NCBI GenBank assembly: GCA_946401765.1
Contig: CAMIVJ010000181.1
Span: 1 to 6,077, forward strand
Source of the DNA: an uncultured bacterium
GTDB taxonomy: Bacteria; Verrucomicrobiota; Kiritimatiellia; RFP12; UBA1067
Reading direction: 5' to 3'
Length of the DNA stretch: 6,077 bases
Below, in pieces: positions 1 through 5,516 of the stretch; position 1 is the first letter of the stretch, and each line of letters opens with the position of its first letter. The notes under the pieces were generated by a model. The model saw only the letters and a program-made list of their open reading frames with translations, searched no databases and had not been told where the DNA came from. Position numbers and translations under genes: made by a program.

Positions 1-444
1 ACGCTCGACCGCATGGGCACGCCGATGGTGCGCTACCGCACGCGCGACCTCTCGCGCCTCCAGACGGGGCAGTGCCAGTGCGGGCGCACGATGCGCGTGA
101 TGGACCGCGTGCACGCGAGAAGCGACGACATGCTGATCATCCACGGCGTGAACGTGTTCCCGAGCCAGATCGAGGCGTGCCTCATGAAGGTGCCGGAGGT
201 GGCGCCGCACTACATGATTGAGCTCTCGAGCACCGAGACGATGGACCGCTTCGAGATCAAGGTGGAGGTCACGGCCGACACGATGTCCGACTCGATGTCC
301 GCCATGGAGGCCGTGCGCAAGCGCGTGGCGGCGTCCATCAAGGAGATCGTGGGCCTCTCGCCGAAGATCTCCCTCGTGGCCCCCGGCTCGCTCCCGCGCA
401 GCGAGGGCAAGATCAAGCGCGTAATCGACAACAGGAGAAAGTAA
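1..444 (+). CDS. paaK: Phenylacetate-CoA ligase, C-terminal part (5' end outside window)
   Basis: Open from the first base to TAA at 442-444, giving 147 residues. PaaK-family proteins are usually about 430 aa, so roughly the last third is present. The family makes aryl-CoA thioesters (phenylacetate, indoleacetate and similar) from the acid, ATP and CoA in the cytoplasm. Visible in order: the GTPMVRYRTRD segment near residues 6-16 (the conserved Y-R-T-R-D before the hinge), a CQCGRT cysteine pair, the hinge and glycine-rich stretch SDDMLIIHGVNVFPSQIE typical of this family, and a C-terminal GSLPRSEGKIKRVID, whose lysine region matches the adenylation-site lysine of ANL enzymes. No truncation or frameshift is visible in this portion. 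The next gene starts 1 nt after the stop, so the two are almost certainly co-transcribed. The true substrate cannot be told from the C-terminus; indoleacetate or another aryl acid is as likely as phenylacetate. Confidence 0.93.
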   Translation, partial: TLDRMGTPMVRYRTRDLSRLQTGQCQCGRTMRVMDRVHARSDDMLIIHGVNVFPSQIEACLMKVPEVAPHYMIELSSTETMDRFEIKVEVTADTMSDSMSAMEAVRKRVAASIKEIVGLSPKISLVAPGSLPRSEGKIKRVIDNRRK

Positions 445-445
445 G

Positions 446-835
446 ATGATCATCAGGCAAATCAGCATCTTCCTCGAGAACAAGCCAGGCCAGCTTGCCG
501 GCATCTGCCGCGCTCTCGCGAAGGCCGAGGTGAACATCGCCACGCTCTCGCTTGCCGACTCGGCCGACTTCGGAATCGTGCGCATGATCGTGGATGACCA
601 TGTGAAGGGGGCGCGCGTTCTCGCCGAGGCGGGCTTCGCCGTTCGCGAGACCGAGGTGGTCACGGTAACGGTGCCTGACCGCCCTGGCGGCATGGCCGAG
701 CTCATGGAGAAGATCGATGGTGCAGGCCTCGACATAAACTACTCCTACGCCTACGCCCTCGGTCATGGAGAGAAGGCGATACTCGTCTTCAGCTTCAACG
801 ACAACGCCAAGGCCGAGGCTGCCTTGAAGGGCTGA
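446..835 (+). CDS. Tandem ACT-domain protein (amino-acid-binding regulator)
   Basis: A 129-aa cytoplasmic protein made almost entirely of two ACT domains. The first is near residues 3-68, with the glycine turn ENKPGQLAGICRAL at 11-24. The second is near residues 70-129, with PDRPGGMAELMEKIDGAGLD at 77-96. ACT domains bind amino acids as small-molecule sensors; this stand-alone double-ACT type (COG4747-like) has no catalytic domain. The ATG is preceded by AGGAG at 433-437 with 8-nt spacing and lies 1 nt after the paaK stop, so translation is probably coupled. ACT proteins of this size directly after paaK are common in anaerobes that metabolise aromatic or branched amino acids. I infer that it senses an amino acid and modulates the ligase or its pathway. 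Ligand and partner are not shown by the sequence. Confidence 0.9.
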   Translation: MIIRQISIFLENKPGQLAGICRALAKAEVNIATLSLADSADFGIVRMIVDDHVKGARVLAEAGFAVRETEVVTVTVPDRPGGMAELMEKIDGAGLDINYSYAYALGHGEKAILVFSFNDNAKAEAALKG

Positions 836-848
836 GAGGAAAGGAAAG

Positions 849-2249
849 ATGGAGTTTCTGAGCACGCGCTCGTGCGGGGCGGCGGATTCGCTGGATGCGA
901 TTCTGCGTGGCCTTGCGCCGGACGGCGGTCTCTACGTGCCCGCGCGAGTGCCTGCGGCCTTCGCGGCTGCAGGCTGCGAAACGCTTGAGAAGGCCGAGCG
1001 CTCCGCGCTGGGCGCAGTGTTCGACGACGTGGCGGAGGCGGTGCGCGAAGACGCCATTCGCAATCTGCTCGCCAAGTTTCCGTCCGAACCCGTGCCGCTG
1101 GTGCATGCGGGCGGGCTAGATGTGCTGGAGCTGTTCCATGGTCCGACTGGCGCGTTCAAGGACGTGGCCCTCTCCGTTCTTCCCGTTCTCATGGCTGCGG
1201 CCGCATCGCGCGCAGGATGCCGCCGCGTTCTCATTCTCACGGCGACTTCCGGCGACACCGGCTCGGCCGCGATGGCCGGTTTCGCCGACGTGCCAGGCGT
1301 TGAGATCGCGGTGTTCTTCCCGAATACCGGCACTTCACGCATCCAGCGCCTCCAGATGACCACTCCCTCGGCCAAGAATGTGCACGGCATTGCCATACGC
1401 GGCAACTTCGACGACGCGCAGGCCGCGGTGAAGCGCATCTTCGCAGATTCCGCCATCCGCGCCGAAGCCGCCGCGAAGGGCGTGTGGCTTTCGTCGGCCA
1501 ACTCGATCAACATCGGGCGCCTCGTGCCGCAGATCGGCTACTACCTCTACGCGGCAGCGAAACTGGGCGTAGAGTTCGACGTGGCTGTGCCGTCCGGCAA
1601 CTTCGGCAACATCCTCGCGGCGAAGTACGCTAAGCTGATGGGCGCGCCCATAAGGCGGCTCGTGTGCGCCTCGAACGTCAACGACGTTCTGGCGCGGTTC
1701 ATTGCGACGGGAATCTACGATCCGGGCGACAAGTTCACGGTTACGAACTCGCCGTCGATGGACATCCGCCGCAGCTCGAACGTGGAGCGTGAGATATGGC
1801 TCGCCTGCGGCGGCCTTGAAGACCCTGCCGCGGCGGCAGCCGAGACGAAGCGGCTCATGGACGAATTCGCCGCCACTGGCCGCTACGCCCTCTCTCTCTC
1901 CGCCAAGGCCCGTCTTCAGGAAGAGTTCCTGTGCGGCAGCGTCACGCCAGAGGAGACCGAGGCAGAGATGCGCCGCATGCGCGCCGAGTGCGGCTACGTG
2001 CTTGATCCGCACACCGCGGTGGCGACTGCCGTGGCGCGCAAGCTGGGGCTGCCGAAGGACGGCGTGCCGTGCCTCGTCGCCGCCACCGCGACGCCATACA
2101 AGTTCCCTGAAACGTGCCAGCGCGCCTTCGGCGAGAACGTGCTCGCGAGCCCCCCCCCGTCGTTCGCCGCCCTTGAGACGGCTCCCGTCACGCAGACGAA
2201 GGTTGTTGACGTGGACGGAATTGATGCCGCCGTACGCGAACTTTTTTGA
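849..2249 (+). CDS. thrC: Threonine synthase (PLP-dependent)
   Basis: A 466-aa enzyme converting O-phospho-L-homoserine to L-threonine, the last step of threonine synthesis, in the cytoplasm. The N-terminus has the family's STR motif (residues 5-7) and GLAPDGGLYVP. The PLP Schiff-base lysine is K104 in HGPTGAFKD. TATSGDTGSA lies at 131-140, and the phosphate-binding PSGNFGN at 248-254. NSPSMDIRRSSNVER also matches the family. It is somewhat longer than E. coli ThrC (428 aa) but looks intact. The start has two purine-rich ribosome-binding candidates (GAGGA 836-840, AAGGA 841-845); the second is only 3 nt from the ATG, so the first is more plausible. It lies 13 nt after the ACT gene, so it is probably the third gene of that operon. 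A nine-C run falls at codons 434-437. No convincing GC-rich terminator hairpin follows, only T-rich DNA. Confidence 0.96.
   Translation: MEFLSTRSCGAADSLDAILRGLAPDGGLYVPARVPAAFAAAGCETLEKAERSALGAVFDDVAEAVREDAIRNLLAKFPSEPVPLVHAGGLDVLELFHGPTGAFKDVALSVLPVLMAAAASRAGCRRVLILTATSGDTGSAAMAGFADVPGVEIAVFFPNTGTSRIQRLQMTTPSAKNVHGIAIRGNFDDAQAAVKRIFADSAIRAEAAAKGVWLSSANSINIGRLVPQIGYYLYAAAKLGVEFDVAVPSGNFGNILAAKYAKLMGAPIRRLVCASNVNDVLARFIATGIYDPGDKFTVTNSPSMDIRRSSNVEREIWLACGGLEDPAAAAAETKRLMDEFAATGRYALSLSAKARLQEEFLCGSVTPEETEAEMRRMRAECGYVLDPHTAVATAVARKLGLPKDGVPCLVAATATPYKFPETCQRAFGENVLASPPPSFAALETAPVTQTKVVDVDGIDAAVRELF
2150..2158 (+). repeat. Poly-C tract (9 C) inside thrC
   Basis: Nine consecutive C bases run from the last base of a Ser codon through two CCC codons into a CCG codon, encoding Ser-Pro-Pro-Pro. 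At this length the thrC frame is intact and the C-terminus resembles the family. One base more or less would replace the last ~30 residues. It could be a slippage-prone site or a place where sequencing is unreliable. Confidence 0.9.
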
Positions 2250-2268
2250 AATATTTTTTCTACCCCTA

Positions 2269-2297
2269 TTGCACGGACCTCGGTTTTTTGCTAAACT
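2269..2297 (+). promoter_or_regulatory. Sigma70-type promoter of the secreted-protein gene
   Basis: TTGCAC at 2269-2274 and TAAACT at 2292-2297 are separated by exactly 17 nt; the -10 is preceded by TTGC. The site lies in the T-rich stretch after thrC, and transcription would start near 2304, leaving about 72 nt of 5' UTR. The layout matches the second promoter in this window (4109-4137), which supports the call. Activity is inferred. Confidence 0.68.
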
Positions 2298-2305
2298 CTA
2301 GTCGT

Positions 2306-2349
2306 CAGCAGAAGAACCGGGCCTATGACGGGCGCGGAATTTTCTGTTG
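2306..2349 (+). other. 5' UTR hairpin upstream of the secreted-protein gene
   Basis: CAGCAGAAGA (2306-2315) pairs with TTTTCTGTTG (2340-2349) as a 10-bp stem including two G-U pairs. After a small internal loop, CCG (2317-2319) pairs with CGG (2335-2337). The stem would begin within a few nucleotides of the predicted transcription start and leaves the ribosome-binding site (AAGGA, 2365-2369) free. 5'-terminal hairpins like this can stabilise mRNAs of abundant exported proteins; that role is inference. No known riboswitch class is recognised. Confidence 0.4.
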
Positions 2350-2376
2350 CCCTGAAGAGGATGAAAGGAAAAAACG

Positions 2377-3993
2377 ATGAAAAAACTGTTGTTTGCATGT
2401 GTGTGCGCGGCGACGGTCGCCGCGTTCGCCGATCCGCTGAACAAAGTCGGCTTTGAGGGGTACGCTGCTGGTACATCCGAACTCGGTCTAAAGACCGATG
2501 ATGGAACCGAGACGGGGCAGTTCTTTTGGTGGTATGAGGCCGCCAACGGATCCACAGATGGTTCTCAGGTGAAGGCGTATGGTGGCGAGGAGAATCTGCC
2601 TGCGTTTGTCTATGCGCCGTTCTGCGGAGTGCCTGATTTCTTCAAGCAGGATGAAACCAATACCAGATACCTTGAGCTCTCCACAGAGGGTGGCACTCTT
2701 TGGCGTAGCGTATATGATGCAGGGTCGGCGCATGATGGACCTGGTGAACCAGAGCCGTTGGATACCGAAAGTATTTACGTTGATACTCTGGTCCAGTTCA
2801 CGCCGACCGAAGACGGGGAGATTCCTCAGTTGGAGCAGACTGAAGATTCGACGCCGGAAACTCCTATGTACAAAGACAAACTGGCGCTGTGGCTCAATGT
2901 TGATGCCACCGACGAAGAGCATCCTGTGACGAATCTCTGTGTCTATGCGGCAGTTTGCAGTGCCGAAGACGGCTCCATCTTCCCCACGAAGTTTACCTTG
3001 ACAAACGCGCCTAAAATCAATCCTGAAACGTGGTATCGTCTTACTGTCAAGATCATCCCTGGTGTTGCGGCATATGGTTCTGTGCCCGGTTTCATGATTT
3101 ACATCGACGGTGTTCTTATGCAGTCTGACGTTGCGGGAATCATTGCGGAAAGCGATTTGGAAAATTTTATTGACGATCCTGCCATATTGGACGCCGTCAA
3201 TAAAAAGGCGATATTCTGCTCTGTGGCGACCGTGGACAACAACAACAGTATTTGTGCTGTTGGCTTCAAGGGTTCGGGCAAGGTTGATGACTTCGCCGTC
3301 ACGTATGACACCCCTGCCTTCCTCACGAGCACTGGTGCACTTGACTTCACGCTTACGTGGGATGAGAATGTGTCTGCCGTATCCTACACGATTGGTGAGA
3401 CCACGACCGAGATCACTGGCGACACGTTTGCGGCTGGCACCACGACCTTCCAGGTCGCGGCTGGTGCGCTTGTTACTGTTGCGGCCACTCCCAAGGATTG
3501 GTATGTGATTGCTGATGGTACTGGTGAAGTTTCGGTCAACGAGACCACAACGAAGGCTGTTACGACTGCACTCGCGGCTTCGCCTGAAGCTGCTGGCGCC
3601 GGTACTGCGTTCGGTGAGCTCACCACTGCGAAGGTCAAGGACTGGGCCGATGCGAAGAGCCTCACGCCTGCTCAGATCGCCGCTTGCGAGTATGCGATGG
3701 ACGCCTACCTGCTCAACACGGGTCTGGATGCCGCGCCTGCTCTCGCGATCACCTCGATCGAGGAGACCGATGGCGGCTGGAACATCACGGTCAAGGCCAC
3801 GGCTGGTGACGCCACGGTGTCCCTCGACGGCATCAACGGCGCGCTCAAGGTGAAGACGGCCGCCACGCTTGGCGCCCTCGCCGACGCTGCGGCTGACACC
3901 TACACGGCCACGTTCGACGCGGATGGTGTTGCCACGATCAAGGTCACTGGCGACAACAAGAACTTCATGAAGGCCACGGTTGTTGCTCAGTAA
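2377..3993 (+). CDS. Secreted multidomain protein with ConA-like domain, function unknown
   Basis: A 538-aa protein with a Sec signal peptide: MKK, a hydrophobic core, and a likely cleavage after AFA at residue 18. Residues ~24-312 look like a concanavalin A/LamG-like beta sandwich: VGFEGY near the start, alternating strands, WYRLTVKI at 219-226, YIDGV at 242-246, and VGFKGSGKVDDF at 295-306 as the closing strand. Residues ~320-390 form a small Thr/Ala/Val-rich beta module reminiscent of bacterial surface repeat domains. Residues ~405-447 look helical, and ~448-538 form a final beta-rich module. No catalytic residues, transmembrane anchor, LPXTG or clear sorting tail are visible. The start is supported by AAGGA at 2365-2369, 7 nt upstream. 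It has its own promoter and terminator, so it is monocistronic. GC content is uneven: about 43-55% in sampled mid-gene blocks and 62-73% near the 3' end. I do not recognise a named family; glycan binding at the cell surface is a guess from the fold. Confidence 0.85.
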   Translation: MKKLLFACVCAATVAAFADPLNKVGFEGYAAGTSELGLKTDDGTETGQFFWWYEAANGSTDGSQVKAYGGEENLPAFVYAPFCGVPDFFKQDETNTRYLELSTEGGTLWRSVYDAGSAHDGPGEPEPLDTESIYVDTLVQFTPTEDGEIPQLEQTEDSTPETPMYKDKLALWLNVDATDEEHPVTNLCVYAAVCSAEDGSIFPTKFTLTNAPKINPETWYRLTVKIIPGVAAYGSVPGFMIYIDGVLMQSDVAGIIAESDLENFIDDPAILDAVNKKAIFCSVATVDNNNSICAVGFKGSGKVDDFAVTYDTPAFLTSTGALDFTLTWDENVSAVSYTIGETTTEITGDTFAAGTTTFQVAAGALVTVAATPKDWYVIADGTGEVSVNETTTKAVTTALAASPEAAGAGTAFGELTTAKVKDWADAKSLTPAQIAACEYAMDAYLLNTGLDAAPALAITSIEETDGGWNITVKATAGDATVSLDGINGALKVKTAATLGALADAAADTYTATFDADGVATIKVTGDNKNFMKATVVAQ

Positions 3994-3999
3994 CATCCG

Positions 4000-4014
4000 T
4001 TCGGTTTGACCGAA
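4000..4014 (+). repeat. Small inverted repeat between stop codon and terminator
   Basis: TTCGGT and ACCGAA form a perfect 6-bp inverted repeat around TTG, 6 nt after the stop codon at 3993. It has no T-tract, so it is probably not a terminator; it may be a minor 3' UTR stem or chance. Confidence 0.4.
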
Positions 4015-4023
4015 GTTGAAATG

Positions 4024-4060
4024 AAGAGTGCGGTGCGCTTTCGCGCGCCGCATTCTTTTT
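4024..4060 (+). terminator. Strong intrinsic (rho-independent) terminator
   Basis: A 15-bp stem pairs 4024-4038 with 4043-4057 around a TTTC tetraloop. The core is GC-rich with two G-T wobbles, and the downstream arm merges into TTTTT at 4056-4060. It lies about 30 nt after the secreted-protein stop and separates that gene from the next promoter. Confidence 0.92.
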
Positions 4061-4081
4061 ATGTGTTTGCCGCCTGTCATG

Positions 4082-4106
4082 CACTAGGCACTAGACACTA
4101 GGCACT
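4082..4106 (+). repeat. Heptamer tandem repeat CACTAGR, 3.5 copies
   Basis: Units are CACTAGG (4082-4088), CACTAGA (4089-4095), CACTAGG (4096-4102) and a partial CACT (4103-4106). The array ends 2 nt before the -35 box of the next promoter. It could be a repeated binding site for a regulator, a variable-number tandem repeat, or a fragment of a dispersed intergenic repeat. It is too short-period for CRISPR. The repeat is certain; its function is unknown. Confidence 0.9.
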
Positions 4107-4108
4107 CA

Positions 4109-4137
4109 TTGACATCTCATCGGTATCTTGCTAGAAT
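4109..4137 (+). promoter_or_regulatory. Near-consensus sigma70-type promoter of the PKS genes
   Basis: TTGACA at 4109-4114 (perfect -35) and TAGAAT at 4132-4137 (one mismatch to TATAAT) are separated by 17 nt, with TTGC just before the -10. Expected transcription starts (about 4143-4146) fall at or within 3 nt of the GTG start codon at 4146. No ribosome-binding site lies between, so the transcript is predicted to be leaderless or nearly so. Confidence 0.8.
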
Positions 4138-4145
4138 TTTACTCC

Positions 4146-5516
4146 GTGGAAAAATGCTCGATAGCCATAGTGGGTGTTTCATGCAGATTTGCCGGAGCGT
4201 CCGATCCTGGTGCGTTCTGGCGTCTAGTGATGCATCGTGAAAGCGCCATATCTCCGCTGGGGGTGGACATGACGCTTGCGCCTGGCGCGCACAATCTATT
4301 CGAGCGTCCGTATCCAACGCATGCAGGGCTGCTGGGCGACCTCTACGCCTGCGTGCCGCGCGACATCACTTTCCCGCGCCAGATAAACTCCGGGGAAAAC
4401 CAGGATCTCTATTTTGCCGTGCAGCTTGCGTTTGATGCGCTGGTTGACGCCGGAATGCGTCCGCACTCCGTGGATCCCGTTCGCGGCACCGTGCGCTTCG
4501 GCTACGCCCCTCCGTTCAGCGCGTCCACCGTCAACTGGCTTGAACACACTTTCTTCATTGACCAGACGATGGACATCATCCGCCGCTTCTTTCGCTCTGC
4601 TCCCGAGGATGCTCTTGCGATGGTGCGCTCGTCTCTCGTCGATTCTCTTCCAGCTCCCGATGCCCGCAGCTTCCTTGCCGGTCTTGGACACCGCGTTGCT
4701 GACTGGATAGCGCGCGAATGCTCTTTCACCGGCGGCGCCACAACCCTTGACGCTGGCGCCCTCTCAGGCATCGCAGCGTTGCGCGCCGCGATTGACGACC
4801 TTCGCAGCGGCCGTGCCGACGTCTCCCTAGCCGGCGCAGTAGCATCCCCTCTCAACCGCGCGATACTAGAAGGCCTATCCGGCGAAGTCACGTTCTCCAC
4901 CGGCGCGGATCTTGTTCCCTTCAGCCGCGACGGCACGGGCACCATTCCCGGCGAAGGCGGAGCTTTCTTCGTGCTGAAGCGCGAAGCCGACGCTCTCAAG
5001 GCGCATGACCGCATCTACGCGCTTGTGCGTTCTGTGGCGTGCGGCGCGCAGCCGATGGATGTGATGCTGCAGACTGCTGCGGACCGTGCAGACGCGCCCC
5101 TTGCGTCAATACAGCTCATAGAAGGCGACGGCAGTGGAATACCGGATGCCGACGAGGAGCAGGTGGCGGCTGTGCAGAAGCTGTGGGGCGAGCACAAGCC
5201 GGGAGGGCCGCTTGTGGGGATAGGGTCCGTCAAGGGCAACGTGGGCCACTGCCTTCTCGCGTCGGCCGCCGCGTCCATCATCAAGGCCGCCCTTGCGCTG
5301 CGGCGCAAAGTGCTGCCGCCCCAGATGCCCGCCGCGCATCCGCTCGAGAGCCTGGCGAATCTCGGGAGCCCCGTGTATCTGCTGAACGACGCGCGTCCGT
5401 GGATAACTGGCGATCCCAGTTCGCCAAGACGCGCGGCGGTGATGGTGGAGGATCTTGGCGGACGGCGCGCGGCGCTTGTTCTCGAGGAGGAGCCCACTAC
5501 GGAGGACAGGCAATGA
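4146..5516 (+). CDS. Stand-alone ketosynthase homologue lacking catalytic Cys and His (CLF-like)
   Basis: A 456-aa thiolase-fold protein of the type I PKS/PUFA-synthase ketosynthase (KS) family. It starts with EKCSIAIVGVSCRFAG and FW, as KS domains do. The long insert WLEHTFFIDQTMDIIRRFF (131-149) resembles that of PUFA and glycolipid synthases. Where active KSs have D-T-A-C-S-S-S, this has D202-A-G-A205-L-S207-G, so the nucleophilic Cys is Ala205 (codon 4758-4760). Where HGTGT is expected it has D328-G-S-G, so the first His is Asp. GSVKGNVGH keeps the Lys (K363) and second His (H368). The C-terminus, GGRRAALVLEEEP, is a normal KS end. It therefore should not condense chains. A chain-length-factor, decarboxylase or structural partner role is inferred. 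I chose GTG 4146 because it gives the usual KS N-terminus; TTG 4128 lies in the promoter's -10 region. The next gene overlaps by 4 nt. Several conserved blocks remain, so it looks selected rather than decayed. Confidence 0.85.
   Translation: MEKCSIAIVGVSCRFAGASDPGAFWRLVMHRESAISPLGVDMTLAPGAHNLFERPYPTHAGLLGDLYACVPRDITFPRQINSGENQDLYFAVQLAFDALVDAGMRPHSVDPVRGTVRFGYAPPFSASTVNWLEHTFFIDQTMDIIRRFFRSAPEDALAMVRSSLVDSLPAPDARSFLAGLGHRVADWIARECSFTGGATTLDAGALSGIAALRAAIDDLRSGRADVSLAGAVASPLNRAILEGLSGEVTFSTGADLVPFSRDGTGTIPGEGGAFFVLKREADALKAHDRIYALVRSVACGAQPMDVMLQTAADRADAPLASIQLIEGDGSGIPDADEEQVAAVQKLWGEHKPGGPLVGIGSVKGNVGHCLLASAAASIIKAALALRRKVLPPQMPAAHPLESLANLGSPVYLLNDARPWITGDPSSPRRAAVMVEDLGGRRAALVLEEEPTTEDRQ
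5501..5505 (+). promoter_or_regulatory. Ribosome-binding site of the AT-like gene
   Basis: GGAGG lies 7 nt before ATG 5513, inside the end of the KS-like gene. It fixes the downstream start and supports a genuine two-gene arrangement with translational coupling rather than a frameshift error. Confidence 0.8.

Noticed and set aside
1335..2012. 225-aa minus-strand open frame inside thrC
   Set aside because: It is a high-GC shadow of a well-conserved enzyme gene with no domain signature.
2240..2262. Intrinsic terminator after thrC
   Set aside because: There are T runs but no GC-rich stem before them; only short AT-rich self-complementarity is present.
2488..4080. 530-aa open frame on the minus strand opposite the secreted-protein gene
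   Set aside because: It is in exact antisense codon register with the real gene, so it stays open simply because that gene avoids TTA, CTA and TCA codons. Its product is Arg-rich, has no recognisable domain, and runs through the terminator.
4082..4106. CRISPR array
   Set aside because: The repeat unit is 7 nt with no spacers, so it is a simple tandem repeat.
4128..4145. Upstream TTG start for the KS-like gene
   Set aside because: The TTG overlaps the -10 region of a near-consensus promoter, has no ribosome-binding site, and adds residues not found at KS N-termini.
4154..4240. ATG at 4154 as a start after GGAA
   Set aside because: It is out of frame with the KS-like protein and reaches a stop after about 28 codons with no recognisable product.
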